NCBI GenBank assembly: GCA_026929865.2 | Contig: CM049410.1 | Location: 9,539,001 to 9,603,000, forward strand | Source: Hyperoplus lanceolatus | Lineage: Eukaryota > Chordata > Actinopteri > Uranoscopiformes > Ammodytidae | Direction of reading: 5' to 3' | Length of the DNA stretch: 64,000 nt | Part shown: positions 30,896-44,892 of the stretch, in pieces | How the letters are laid out: every line of letters begins with the position of its first letter | Position numbering within the stretch: the stretch's first letter is position 1 | Notes under the pieces: model-generated | Seen by the model: the letters and a program-made list of their open reading frames with translations, nothing else | Databases searched by the model: none | What the model was told of the DNA's origin: nothing | Program-made: the position numbers and the translations under genes

Positions 30896-33827
30896 AAGGT
30901 GTGTTCACCTTCATAAAGCAACAAACAATGCTTAGTAAAGGTTTAACTATGACATAATAGGAAAGTTAGTAAGACTCAATACATGGGTTTGTAACACTTT
31001 TATTAACAGCTATCAGAATCTCATGAGACTTTCATTAATGCTATTAAGCAATCAATAAAAAGTTAAGAAGTTTCTCATAAGTGCTTATAAAAGTCTTATA
31101 ATCACACAGTAAACATGTTTATTGTGTTATTATTAACACTTAAATATAGTCTTATTAACACAAACTGATGTTAATAAGCATCTTATAAGGTCCTTATTAG
31201 CTATTAACTAAGGCTTATAACAAGAACCTTAATATAAAGCGTTACCCAAAAAAACTATGTAGATTTTCGGGACACTCTTCCTCTTACCCTAGCGAGCACA
31301 GCAGTCTCTCTCTACACACTGCTTTGAGCTTCTCCGCCCCTCCCCCCCTGCTGCAAACCCCACTCCGTTGTGATTGGTTACCTTCCTTCCAGCAGCGGGA
31401 AATTTTCAGGAAGCTGGGGGCATGCAGCCGGAGCTTGCCTGAGCGGCAGCATTACCATGCATGGAAACATGACAGAAACGACCCGAGCGTGACAGAAACA
31501 ATCCGGAAATTTGAACGATTTCGGCCATAGTGTTTAGTGCTCTGCATAGCCACCCCAGACGGTCAGCAGGGAATACGTCGAAATGCATGTACGTAATTAT
31601 TTGATACTCTAGTATGGTTAAACATGACTATAAATCATTATAACAACGTTTATAGGTCATAAAAGTCGAAAAGTATCATAGGTCCTCTTTAAGAAAGACA
31701 ATTAACAAAATACGAACAAATCCTGCTATACCTAGCCTTCAGAATAATGCTAAGAATGATAAGAGGTTGAGATTTTTGGCTCAGAGTATTGAAAAAAAAT
31801 CAGAGATAAATAAATGGGCTATCTCAAAATTGAAGAAAAAAAATGTTGTTTGTAGTTTTTGTCTGCAGTGTCTCGAAGCATGACACACAATATATTAACT
31901 ATGGGCTTTGTTATTTTACAACAAGGTACTGCATAAAGCACTGTTTACCAATTAATCCAAGAGGTGCTTGACAACGTTGAATGTTCCACCATATAGAGGC
32001 CTGCTAATTTGTGTTTGTTTGTTTTAATTACTGTTTATTCACTTTATCACTTTATCACCTTATAACGGTAGTAGTTCAAATCGCAGGTGCAGGCTCTATA
32101 TGAAAATGTGCAAATATCACCTCTTGAAGTGGTGTAAAGGAGTTTGCATATGCTTCCATTTAGTGGCCATGGATGGACGCAGGAATTAGTGTGCAGAACA
32201 AATAGCAGGTTAGTTTCACACAGCACTTAAACCCACTCCGCCCTGCACATGTTCACAAACCAGCGAACACACCTCACACACACCCACGATCAACGGTAAC
32301 AATAGCGAAGCATGCAGTGCCGCTTCACCCCGTAGACACAAGCAAGGTGTATGTTTCCTCCACCCTGTTTGCTCCACACACCCTTTACCCTGTAGGACTA
32401 TTGTGCCCAACAGGGATGCTCCATGTGCAACAGGACTTGGTGGCGTGGTCATGCTGCTGGTGCTGGCTGACAGGGTGTGTGTGGGTTAACAAGACTGGGC
32501 CTGCTACAGGGGCCTGTTATCCCAGTAAAGCCAGCCATCACTGTCAGCATGCAGAATCTGAGTGAAGTTATCTCTCAGGTGGCGGTCAATGAAAGGTTTG
32601 TCTGTCTGTGGAGGTCAACACCATGCAAGGTCAATATTACGGTAAAGAAGAGGTTCATATGTCTTTAAATGTCATACAGAAACAAAACCTGCATGCCCCC
32701 CCCATACATAGGCCTATTAGGCAAGAGTTTTATGTTGCTGCATTTGTTCCATCCCATACTGTTCCTGAAAAATCCGTTTCTAATGCCATTCCAGTTTAAG
32801 GGATTTAACCTTGTGTAAATATTATTCCGAAGCTATAATGTGAGGCCTCAGCAATCTAATTAATGAATCAATTGGGGATTCCAAAGTTAGTTTAGAAAAA
32901 GGATCTGTGTAACTTCTTCGATGCACATATGTGCGTGGGAGTGTTGTATTAAGATACTTTTTGAAAAAATGTGGACCTATTTGGTTAATAGCCACCAATA
33001 GCAGACACCTCAGGCGCCACCATTCTTGACTGTTGGCTGGTTGTGAGACCAGATTCTAATGAGTTGTGAAAACATGCCAGAAAAGAGTCAACCACACCTT
33101 CGAACCTTGCCCAACTTCCCTATTCTCTCGGTCGGCACTCACTGGAAACACACCCAAGCAGGCCGGCATTAGTGGATTGATGCCCTTCCCTAACAGCCTG
33201 GATTACACAGGCAGAGAGGGGGTTGTCAACAAGTGTGGCCTGGTTGAAGCCGCTGCCCTTCAGCCGGAGTGACACTTCACCTTAGTCAGCAGCACACAGG
33301 CACTGTTTACTGGACCTGTCCACCACAATCAACACGCCTGAAATCTGGCCTGACTGTAACTCCACAGTTAACCTCATCGCCGCCTACAGAGAAGGGAGAG
33401 GGGGGTCTCTCCTCTCTCTCCCTCTTTTGTCCTTCCTCATCCACATCACAGCCCATCCAGCCCCAGATGAGGCACAGTGCAAACACTTAGTCACACAAAG
33501 ACACAGTGGAAGCATCTGCATAAATGATCCTGCCGGGAATGTTAAATTGAATTGCATTTCAGCTCGCCGTCTGTACATAATGCTCTGCAAATCAAATCTA
33601 AATTCATTATTCCAATTACAGATCGGGTTAAATTGAAAGCCGTGTTTAGGCCTGCAGTGAAATGAAACAGAGTGCTCACATTTGCATTCCTGCGTGCCAA
33701 TGATTTAGGACACAAATATGAGGCAAATGTGAATGCAAGAGTTGTAATATCTCATAAATTATTTTTTATAATTTGGTTTTCTGCTGTCTTTGGGTTTAAA
33801 TGTCTTCATGTCCAATTACATTATATT

Positions 33828-33960
33828 ACATTTCATTTAGCTGACACTTTTAAAAAAAGCAACCTGACAATAAGTGCATTCAACCATGAAGGTACACAAA
33901 CTCAGAACAACAAGAATCATGTTAATACATAAGCTTCAGATAAGCCAAACTACAAAGTGC
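33828..33960. repeat. Interspersed fish repeat (CATTTAGCTGAC type)
   Basis: TTTCATTTAGCTGACACTTT, AATAAGTGCATTCAACCATG and GCCAAACTACAAAGTGCTAC match a dispersed perciform repeat family from memory. No ends or coding are discernible. Confidence 0.55.
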
Positions 33961-34177
33961 TACATGTGAGTGCAACATGTACAATCAATAGATTTTTTTT
34001 TATATAACCATAATCATCTTCTTTACTAGGAAGAAATGTGTTTTTGGCCTGGCCACTTGTTGTCCGCACAATGTTTAGCGTTAAGCAGCGTCAGCACAAA
34101 GTTACTGTGGACTGTCCGACTGACGCTGATCTGTTCAGACATCCACCTACAGTGACTGATCTGTACACAGGTGAACC

Positions 34178-34279
<102 letters not shown>

Positions 34280-35155
34280 GGCGGCTCAGCTGACTGACAG
34301 GCCATGACACTCTTCCGGCTGATGACCTGAAAGAGTGAAAGCTGCTGACCCCGCATGTTGTCTCATTTCTGAAGGATCCATCATCCAGTGGAAACTTGGA
34401 TGATGACAGTCCATGCCTGTCATTTCTCTGATCTCCGTTGGGCTTAAAAAAAAGAAGAAAAATCAGCCGATGATTGAGAAGCTGAGGCGGTCTCTGAACA
34501 CAGATTCAAAACCCCTTTGAAGTGACGATGGCTATCACAAGGTCAACACACAGTAAAAAGGTGTTTAGGTGTCACGGGCTGCTGCTACAAAGAGATATGT
34601 ACACAAAGAAGAGGCGATTGCACCTGTGGTTTGGGAGATAATTACAGGGAGAGTGCATAAAAGGTTCAGTTTGAAAGGTGTTTGAAAAGGGAGTTGTCAT
34701 GGATTCTAGGATTAGAGCCTCGTCGAAGCGATAACTCCCCACAACCTTTTCAACTCTTGTTGTAGGGTCAGCCTGAATTCCTCCCGGCACTGCGCTGCTC
34801 TGCCTAACCACAGAGAGGCGAATGGTCTGACTCCCACTCCCTGCTTCTTATCGGTGGGATAACTGTCAACAGCCTGCGTTTTATTATCTTCAGTGGTGAC
34901 ATTCTAAGGTGCTAAAAACATGACAAATGTGCTTCAGTTCAAAAGTTCATGATTAATTTCAGTTTTTAATGCAAAATAACAGATGCCATAATATCTACAG
35001 TATATCTATATATATCACAATATGCCTATAATAGAAGGAAATCCAAATGTTATAGCACAACATACCAGCATATAATTATCTTACTGCATTTTGTATTGCA
35101 GTTTTGATCAGTTTATGAATGTTCTTTACATGTGGCCCCAAGGTGTTAATGTTAA

Positions 35156-35758
35156 AGAGGACCTATGATGCTTTTTGACTTTTATGACCTATAAACGTTG
35201 TTATGATGATTCATAGTCATGCTTAACCATACTAAATTATCAAATAATGACTTACATGCATTTCGACATATTCCCTGCTGACCGTCTGGGGTGTCTGTGC
35301 AGAGCACTAAAAACTATTCTAGCCAGTCGAGAAGTCACGTCTTCAAAGCGGTCTACCCTTTCATAATTTGTGACGTCGCATAAAACTTTGTGACGTCTCC
35401 ACGCGGATGTTTCCATGTATGGTAATGCTGTCACTTCCCTGTTCGTGTCTGCCTCGCGCCCTTATAGGTCCATGCTCGCGCTTCCCGCCACTGAAAGTGT
35501 TCCGGAAGGAAGGTAACCAATCACAACGGAGTGGGGTTTGCAGGAGGGGGGGGGGGGGAGCGGAGATGGCCGAAGCACAGGCGGAGGGAGCCGAAGCACA
35601 CACACTCAAGTGTTGACAGGATGTGCTGGATCGCCAAAATAAGAGAAAGAGCTTCCCGAAAATCTACATAGTTTTTTGTGATGTGATTCGTGTCAGGTTG
35701 CTCTATAGCAGTGTAAAACAAGAAATTAAGACCAGAAAAGTAGCATAATAGGTCCTCT
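35156..35758. mobile_element. TTAA element A3, free-standing copy
   Basis: About 603 bp, flanked by TTAA (35152-35155, 35759-35762), with AGAGGACCTATGATGC ends. It differs from A2 by only scattered substitutions and small length changes in G-runs. TTAA target and AG termini suit a Kolobok- or piggyBac-derived MITE. Confidence 0.92.
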
Positions 35759-37884
35759 TTAACATAATGAAATATGTCAAGAAATAAGTCAAGATATTAA
35801 ATGTTTTTTCATCATTCCTCATCATAATAACATAATTTGGTTGGATAAATTTAACAATATACATTTTATTTAGAAAAGCCTTTTTGGTCTATTAAACTTT
35901 TATTTTCCCCCTTTTCACACAGTGACCAATTCTATATAATGTAAACAACGTTACACACACACCAGTGACTTTAGCTCATAGCTCAGCATCAAAGTGTAGA
36001 GTTTCTATTAGCAGTGTCAGCTAGATCCTATAGCTCAAGCACCACTGTCATGAAAAGTGACAGTGAAATAAAGTCACTGGACCAGGGGACAAGGAAATAA
36101 AAACTGATTTGCCCAAAACAATGAAATATAATAAACCTTAATATATGTTGGTACACCCTAAAGGCAGACCCATCCTAGTGGAGTATGACATCACACATAA
36201 CAGCTGTAGGAAAAAAAACATCAGTGAACAGCAAGGACCCTGGACATGAGACTGAAAGAACACACAAAGACAACTTCGGCTGCCTGTGAAAACCGGACAA
36301 AATCCGCTCACAGCATCAAGGGTTAATGGGGTCAAAGATCATTGGGACTCACAGTACGACCTGAGATCTAGAAGGCCCTCCATATCACAAGGACCTAGGG
36401 TTGAAATTATTGTCATAAACTGCATGAAAATTACAAGTTGCACACAGACTTGTTTTGGCTAAGGTGTTTATTTCAAAGGTTTACCATCACCATTTACCGA
36501 CTTAGTAAGTGGCTTGTTTGTGGCCCAAGGGCAACGGTTATGTCTTTAAATAGCACATGGGCCAAACAAAACAGCTTATGAAATGTGTGGTTTATAAAAA
36601 CATCTTTAGGAAACATGAAACTGAGCAGCCCGTTTGAATTGATCCCCTAATCCCGTTTAGATTAACTGTGAATTAATTTGGCAGTTGGTAAATCCCAGCC
36701 TCACCATTGTAAATCACTGGCATATAAAGCCTGGTTTTGATGCAGAACAAAGGCTTATCTGTTTCACAAGCGTGTAGTGTAGCCTACTCCATCGATTCAC
36801 ACACCCTTTACCCCGCCCCGCCCTACTTTCAAACGTTCACATAATTAAAACCCGTTCGCTGGGATTGGCCCCCATTGAGATAGATGAAACAGTCCCAGGG
36901 ACAAACATTAGGGCCTGACAAACATCCCAGGGCCTGACCCTACAGCCTGTCAAGAAGATGAACGCCTGAGACTGGAGGGGGGAAACAGCATTCCATTTCC
37001 CGTAAAGCAGTAATGGGGGAGGGAGGGAGGGAGGGGGATTTTGGGAAGTTTGGTGAGTCATCACTTTTTCTTTTCTACCGGCCTCCCCCCCCCCACCTCC
37101 CCCTTTTTTGGCAACGCAGTGCGGAGCTTGAATACCTCCACGGCAGATTGCCCCGTCATGCTTTCAATCGGCCCTCTTGAGTTTTGACAGGGGCCTCGGA
37201 TTGAACGTTCGACTGCCAGAGTTGCAGCTGTCTGCGCGGCTGTCACCATAAGAAGCTCTCTTTGTTGGCGCGCACCGATCCCCCGCTTTGAAACCTGAGG
37301 AGATAACAAGTTAGGATAGACAGCATGAATAAAAAATAAGCATGCAATTACTTGAGCCGCTGCTGGCTGCTGTTTGCTGGCTGCTGGCTGCAACCCCTCG
37401 TTTGTGTAGCTCAGGTTTGTTCTTGCACGTGTCGAACTGTTTCTGTGATCAGGTCCAATACAGTGGGCGAGATGAGTCAGTGGATTTCTGCCACCATGCT
37501 GAGAATTTATTACTTTCTTACTTCATCTCGTGTGACAATAACATGCTGACAAACGCTGGTAAAATGATGACGGGGCTCTAATATGGGAGCTTTTCAAGCA
37601 GTTTTAGGAGCGGTGCATAATGGAAAGTGCTTAAATTCTCGTAGAAAAAAAAACAGATTTTTATTCCTTCACTTTCTTCTCCTATTCTCGTGTCAGCTCG
37701 TTTGTGTGACCACTCATTCGTCCACCCTGGTTCCATCAACTGATCGTCGACATCATTGTGTGGTTAGGGACTCTCCCTTGAGGCCCCCCCAAACCCCATG
37801 CACACCACACAATAACACCCTCAAACCTTCTATTAGAAGCCATTTAGCACCGGGGGCCAAGCCACTGTCTTCACTGTTCAGGTG

Positions 37885-37886
<2 letters not shown>

Positions 37887-37973
<87 letters not shown>
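37887..37973. repeat. (AC)n microsatellite
   Basis: About 87 nt of uninterrupted AC. Confidence 0.97.
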
Positions 37974-37975
<2 letters not shown>

Positions 37976-38174
37976 ATATTTATCACTCTTTAATGACAGA
38001 CTTGACAAAGGATGATGTCACAGGCCGCAACACAACAACGTACAACAAAAGGCCGGCGGTCCCTCTCTCCTCTCAGTCAGACCGCAGTGACCTCACTTGA
38101 TGGATAGGCCTCAGTCTTACTGGGCTCTTTGTGCCATAGCGGCTGTTGTGGTATGTGGCACATGAGGCCCAGTG

Positions 38175-38199
38175 CTGCTGCTGCTGCTGCTGCTGCTGA
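38175..38199. repeat. (CTG)n trinucleotide repeat
   Basis: Eight CTG units in non-coding sequence, followed by GACGATGATGAC. Confidence 0.9.
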
Positions 38200-38754
38200 C
38201 GATGATGACTAAGAGTGAGCAATCAAAACAGTCGGCAGAAACTGGCCTGCTTCACAAAGATGGTTGTTACCATTAAAATGTCATCAAGCCCCTGATATAA
38301 AACAGTGTTTGCTCTCTCTCGCTTTTGTCAGCTGTGGTTTGACAGTTGGCATGGGCACGTGTGCACAATAGAAATATATGTGTGTTTGTGTGTGTGCATG
38401 TGCCCCACACTGGCAACTTTGGATGTGACATATAGGCCTTATTGTCTTTGTGTAATCTGTCAGGCTCCATTTGTAGATGTGCCAGTTGTTGTTGGCAGGC
38501 GATTGTCCGTCATCAATCATAAACACACATTGTATTCATAACAACAGCTTGCGCAGTGGTCCTGCTTATACACGCCCATCCACCCACCGTCTCCTTCAAG
38601 TGTATTTGCTTCACTGACTTTATAAGTGTAAACAGAATAAAGAATCCCCCACAGATCAGAAAGTGAAAAAATTAACTTTATTTCCGTGGAAAATGCCTAA
38701 AATAACTTTCTTTCTACCTCTATGTCTGTGTGACACACAGTTAGTCGATGTGCC

Positions 38755-38755
<1 letters not shown>

Positions 38756-38793
<38 letters not shown>
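38756..38793. repeat. (CA)n microsatellite
   Basis: About 38 nt of CA, followed by a short palindromic ATATGTACAGTACATATG at 38796-38813. Confidence 0.95.
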
Positions 38794-38795
<2 letters not shown>

Positions 38796-39567
38796 ATATG
38801 TACAGTACATATGACTCATACGACTGTATTCAGTTAAAAGCATGAATTCAGTCCCATGCCAATTACACACACACACACAGGCTTCTTTTTAGTTTCCAGT
38901 AAAGGTACATAACTTCAAAAGCCCTTCTGTGAATGTGTTCCCTTGTGCACAAACACACATATTTAACTAATACACTTATCAAAGACCTTTCATTTGAAAT
39001 GTACAAACAACCTCTGCCGTGATTTATGAAAAAACTAAATCCATTACTTGTGGTTTTCCTTCAAACGGTTGCTCTGCTAGCTGACTCACTGGCTGGAGTA
39101 CAGCGGATTTCCACTTCCACTTTGGCCCGTGCATCTGAAAAAGCTACAGAAGAAAAAGAAAAAAAACATTGAGACGGGGAAGGGGAAGGGGAACGGGAAC
39201 GGGAACGGAGGGAGGATGAGATGGAGATCTGGAAGCCATTACAAGCTGGCAGCTGTGTCCTGGAGTGGCTGATTCAGAGGAGGAGAAGAGAGAGAGAGGG
39301 AGGAAGAAAGACGGCAGAGGATATGGCACAAGATTGCAGTGATGAATTTAATATCTGTGCAGGCGCAGGTCATTAATGCGGAGCCTTTTGATTTAGCAGC
39401 AGGAAAGATGAAGAATGTCAAAAGTCTACAACTCCATACTGCCTGCATTTCCCCCCAGGAGAGCAATACAGTCTTATCTGGATGTTTATCCATCCTTTCT
39501 AATCTGTTATCTGTTTCTTTCATGCTTCTCTACAGTCTTGGTATGTATGCTGTAGATGCCACACAAA

Positions 39568-39698
<131 letters not shown>

Positions 39699-42600
39699 TG
39701 TACTCGATACACTGTTGGTACTTGCCATGGCATAACCTAAACTTTACCTTAACCAAGACCCAAATTAGCGTTATTATTCGGGATGGTTTTTGACATTCAT
39801 CTAAGATGAGATAAAGTTTCTTCATTTGAAAACGTATCAGCTGGAAACAATGCAAAGTTGTCTGGTAACAAAGCTTTCAACCAACTGAAAGTGGAGTTTT
39901 AGCATTCACTTCAGCTTATTCAAGCTAGCCACTGCTGATAAAAATCTGCTCAGTCACAGAAAACATCTTCTGAGTATATTCGCCCACATTCTACACATAG
40001 ACTGGTTTATATACACAGTATCAAATGTGTCTTCTTCCGTTTGGAGTTAAGTTTCAGGTTAGGGTCAGCAGGCTGAGGAAGTGAGAGGGGTTTGGTGTAA
40101 ACAGAAAGCAGTCAGATTCCAGAGGAGTGAATCCAACTCTCCCATATCCTGTTCAGAGAGTCCATAGAGGGGCCTTTCGTACCAAACGCGGACCACATGG
40201 GGACTCTGGGGTTTCCACCCATGACTCCTCCACGCAAATCACAAGGACACACACATGACACGACTCATCTGAGGCTCAAACACACATTTCTGACATATGC
40301 AAAATAACGAGTACGATGCATGTCATGTTTCAGGTACGCAAACAGCGATTCAAACACACACAACATACGGATGTAAATATTCATGATTTTTGCTTTGAGT
40401 GATGGCAGCGTGTGGAATGTATGGCAGTGATGGTGATGGACAGTCCCCAACCCCCCAACGTTCCATCAGGGGATTTCTCCCTGTGTCACAGCAGGCCTTC
40501 CCTTGTGAATCCACACTATCTCACACACACACACACACAAGCCGGATATACAGTATACACAAAACACACATTCCCACACGGAGAATGTTTATTTGAGGAT
40601 GCGTTATAAGCTACTGTATGCTGTAAGCTTGGTTTTTTATGGTGAACCACAAGCACTCTTTATTACTCATTACTCAAACCTGACTGTTTGAGGAGGCTAT
40701 AGTGAGCAACATTGTTAATTGATGCACAACATAAACAATCTGGGTCTGTCCCGTATGCCATGTATCAACTCATTCATATCCTCACTCCAGATTTGAACAC
40801 TTTTTTGCTTGGCTGATTTCCAGTCACTCCAATCACCAATCGCTTCTTCACCTTCACCTCTTTTCTTTGGCCCTGCTTTTGTTCTTCTCTTCTCCTCTCA
40901 CATCTCTGGTGGTCTGACATCATCACTGCGGTGGTCTGACATGACACCCGTGTGGTCCTCCCCCTGGTTGACAAGGGGAACGCAGACATTTGCCGGGTCA
41001 CAGAACACACACACACAAAGAGGAAGATCCTAGGGGTTTCACCAGGTTAAGAGTAACTTCTGCTCGTAAGACCCCTCGCAGAGTCCCCCCAAGAACCAAA
41101 AATATGTAACAGAATTCAATATTTGAATGGCAGATGAAGACCCTGATGAAGACAATGTGTTGAAATGTTGGTGATTCAAAAAACTGTGTGCTGTACTTTT
41201 TTTCTCAAAATGTGAAACATAGCCACCATGTCAACTACAAACCTGTTTGTAAAAGAACAACAGATTATAAGAGAGGTCTGTGGAGTAGGGGTGTAACACA
41301 AAGCTACTATCTGTTTCTGATGACAAAAATCTTTTTGAATTTGTATCTGTGTTGATAACTACAGTATAACATCAGTTAAGCTTTATCCTGCACTGAACAA
41401 CAAATCTGGTGAAGACTGCTGTGAAAAAAAGTCAAGTCGAACTCAAAACTATTGGTCAGTGGGCGGGGCAACAAATGTACTGCTGAAATGTGCATGCTGT
41501 TGGAATAAGTATTAGTATTTATTTAAAGGAGATTATCTGGATTTGTCCTAGCTCAAAGTTGGAACAGTCATTTTGGATATGTAAATACTGTAAATGCTCA
41601 GAAGTGATGTTCAGGCAGGAAGACAGAGAAGAATCGGGACAGATGTTCACCTCACCCCTGTTGTTGCTTCACTTTGAGAGGATTCAATGCGTGTCTTCAT
41701 TCAGTTTAAATTGGAGAAGGGTGACATCTATCACATGTTGCAGCTGAGCTCGTCTTGACATTGACGTTGGAGCTTAAAACAGACAGATGTCACTTCCCTT
41801 TGGCATTATTTTTAGCAAAGTTACTCATGGAATTTATCCCAAAATAACCCTGTCCGGGTCAGATCCACCCATGATCTTTGCGTGTCAGGGAGATGTGCGA
41901 TGCAACAAGTGTGGAATAGAGAGTTGGTGGTAAGATGATAAAGTGATTTATCATCACTTTATGTCATTGCTTTTTTCTCTTTTTATAAATCAAGATTGTT
42001 TAGAGAAATTGCTTAAAAGGGAACCGCGACACAGGATGCGTATGTGTGAACTCGCACATCCACTACTGTATCAACTAGTAAACAAACTAGAGTCTTTACT
42101 TCACAAGGTACACTCATAATAAGAGGCATGTGCAGGTTTGTAGGTCAGTCAACACATTTGATGAATGTCTGATCACGAAAGGAGGCAGAGAAAAAACATG
42201 TTCAGCACACCACCTTCTATGACTGGAAAAAACATTAGTGGCTTACAGTAGGAGGCTCTTATTCGTACTATTCAATCTCTTTACGGAAAATGTTATGCTC
42301 TTCGCACAAACTTAAGAGCTGGTAAGTTTACTAGCTTCCTGGATCTGTGGTTTTTGTGATGATTGAGCAACATCGATCATTGACGTACAACCAAACTTGA
42401 TGACTCGACTTCCGAAAACTCCTGGCGTATGTCACAACTCGGCAAGTGTCTAGGAAAGGAAAATTACTCCAGATTATCATAACACTGCCGTGGGCACTGT
42501 TGCATCATTTGAACAACACAAGCAGATAAAGCACACAGCAAAGTGATTGAACATAGGTGGACAAAATAACATGAACTCCGTCACGGTATAATGATCTGGA

Positions 42601-43724
42601 ACAACTTGTGCCTTTGTGTGAGTGAGTGTTGCAAGCACTAGGCTTTGTCTCTAGGCATGTGGTGGTATGGCTAATAGCACTGGCAATGATGGTCGGTGAG
42701 TTGGTCCACCAAGGATCTTTAAAATGTTTCTTAAACAGTCTTATTTTCCCTCTGATGATTATAAATGACCTGTAACAGCGAACAAGGCCATCAGTGAAAA
42801 TAACGATATTTTAAAATGATGATAATTAGTTATTATTAATGCCTTTGTTCGCCATCGTCATAATACTATTATAAAGCTTACATAGTCGCTTGCATCCTGC
42901 TGTCTATCTTTCACTCGCTTCCTAAATAATTGCAGGCGCTGCCAGCAAGCGCTAGTAAATATCTTAAAGACAGCAGGCGCTGGTGTCGTAAAAACACTAC
43001 ACCACAACTGAGCAAGATATGTAAAATTAACCCAGCATTATATAGAGCGTGTTTAAAGTTGGGTAGTCGGTGTATCGGAAAGTTACAGAGATTGTCGGAC
43101 ACCCTGATCCAGCATTATAAAGGTGTGGGAGGGGATGGGGGTTTCCGAAGCTGTTGGACACCACTAGTTTACAGTCTTTGGCACCTTTAATCTTGTTGCC
43201 AGGGCTTGTGCTTATATTGCATTTCATTGTCAGGTCATTCATTTATTTTGTCCAGCCTCCTGCAAATCAATTAAAGCTTGTGCCCGTCTTGGAGCGCACT
43301 GTAACTCCCTTTGCTGAAGGCGATGTGAGGTTGCATTGGACTTGGCATCATGCCACAAGAGCTGCAGCTTTCAGGGCCCTTTCTTGTAAATCAATTGTGA
43401 CGCTGGCCTGGAAAAGCAGAGCAAAAAATGAAAGTATATGGACAGCTGCTGTTTTAGGGAAAGTTTGAAAAGATACAAAGACAGGAAAAGGCTTTTTGCC
43501 AAAACAAGGGAGAAAAACCAGGAACTCTGGCCCAGTTTAGCATTGTGTTCCCCTCCTAAGGGCTAAAGTATAACTGTTCGTTTTTTGTGGAACAATATTT
43601 CACAGTTAAATGACTGGAGGCGACACATGACATGGTGATATGAAGATCAGATGAATGTGTATTGTGTGGGGCAGGCCCATTCTGCGTTATCTGATTCCAC
43701 ACAAGTATTGTTTGTTCTCCTTGA

Positions 43725-43725
<1 letters not shown>

Positions 43726-43784
<59 letters not shown>
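43726..43784. repeat. (GT)n microsatellite
   Basis: About 59 nt of uninterrupted GT; the only long GT-oriented array outside hook2. Confidence 0.97.
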
Positions 43785-43786
<2 letters not shown>

Positions 43787-44892
43787 GCTCAAGCATGAAA
43801 AGCTTTAAAGTGGGTAGCCCTTGAAAAAATTCCTGTTTGTTTTCTCGGCACAAGATCAAAGTCAGGTGGCCCATTAAAAAATGAGCTCGTAGGGGTTTGC
43901 ATTGTATATGTCAGTGCTGAGCAAAGACCTTGAAGAGCGAGCGAGCGAGTGAACAAGCTCTTTAATGTTGATCCAAGAACCAGACAATCCACTTCGTAAC
44001 ACCATTTCACAGGTGAGAGCCGTGTCAGCCTCCGTGAAACTAATTCCCACAGTGAGCCTCTGCAGTGGCTGGCGCAGGGGGAAACATGGAGGTAATGATT
44101 CTGGAGCTCAACCCTGTTCATTTATATGGATAAAAGAAGCAAAGCTATTCTCAGTTACCAGGATCGGAGGATTATGCGTGTTATGGGTCCATATGCAATC
44201 AAGTTGTGCCAAGGGGGAGAAGACAGACGTAGTGGGGAGATGGCAGAGAGGAGACAGGGATTATGAGATGAGAGGGAGGTGTGGGTGGGTGCGAGGAGGA
44301 GGAAAAAGATGGAGAGAGAAATAGAATGGGTTGCCAGGACTCCAAAGCCTGCCTGTCATTCCGTGCGTCAGTAAGTCTATTCCCAGGCTCAGACGCAGGT
44401 ACAGTAGGCTATCTGTGCAAGTGAGAGTAGCCTATACACATACACACATACACACTTAGGCACAAAACTAACACTTTCGCACTCCATTAATGCAAGCTGG
44501 ATGCTGGAAATATCCCTTATTATCCGCTTTCACAGTCTTAAGTAGATTCCACCACCACAGCGATCCCATCCTTCTCCCTCCACATTTTTCATTCTCCTCT
44601 TTTTACCACTTACACTCTCTGCCTCACTAAAAGCACTGCGGACCTTCTGGCAGTTTCCCTGGCAACAGCTGCTTCCTGTTTGTCTGTCTGCATTGCCATG
44701 TCATTAACGGTCAAACAAACAGTGAGTTGGTTGGCACTGTAGACTCTGATGAAAGCACTCTATGCTTGATTTTCCATTATTTTACAGGTATATTTCTAGT
44801 GTAGAGCCTAACCTGTTACTAAAGAAAAACAATTAGCTAGTAGCTTGCTAATGAGCCTTCTGTAAGCTGGTCATGGCAACATTTGTAGCATT

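Larger units (their letters stand above)
25973..31246. mobile_element. Element B: 5.3-kb DNA transposon with long inverted repeats
   Basis: Begins GGTAACGCTTTATATTAAGG and ends with its reverse complement. The flanks CAAAAAAC (25965-25972) and CAAAAAAA (31247-31254) look like an 8-bp target duplication with one base changed by A-tract slippage. The left inverted repeat is about 480 bp. The right one is enlarged by a tandem array and the A2 insertion. The interior holds elements D and C and a CCDC106-like remnant. No transposase is recognised; long repeats with an 8-bp duplication could fit a non-autonomous hAT-related family, but the superfamily is unproven. Confidence 0.85.
29790..31246 (-). 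repeat. Right terminal inverted repeat of element B
   Basis: The reverse complement matches 25973-26450. It is expanded to about 1.46 kb by the 78-bp tandem array and by the 597-bp A2 insertion. Confidence 0.85.
25885..31688. mobile_element. TTAA element A1, split by element B
   Basis: Left part 25885-25972 and right part about 31247-31688 together match the whole of A2/A3 in inverted orientation. TTAA flanks the outer ends (25881-25884, 31689-31692). The two parts join seamlessly at CACAAAAAACTATGTAG once B is removed. It is more diverged from A3 than A2 is, so it is probably the oldest layer of this stack. Confidence 0.88.

Noticed and set aside
30466..30924. 152-codon minus-strand open frame
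   Set aside because: Spans the junction of element A2 and the tandem array, so it is a chance fusion of transposon sequence.
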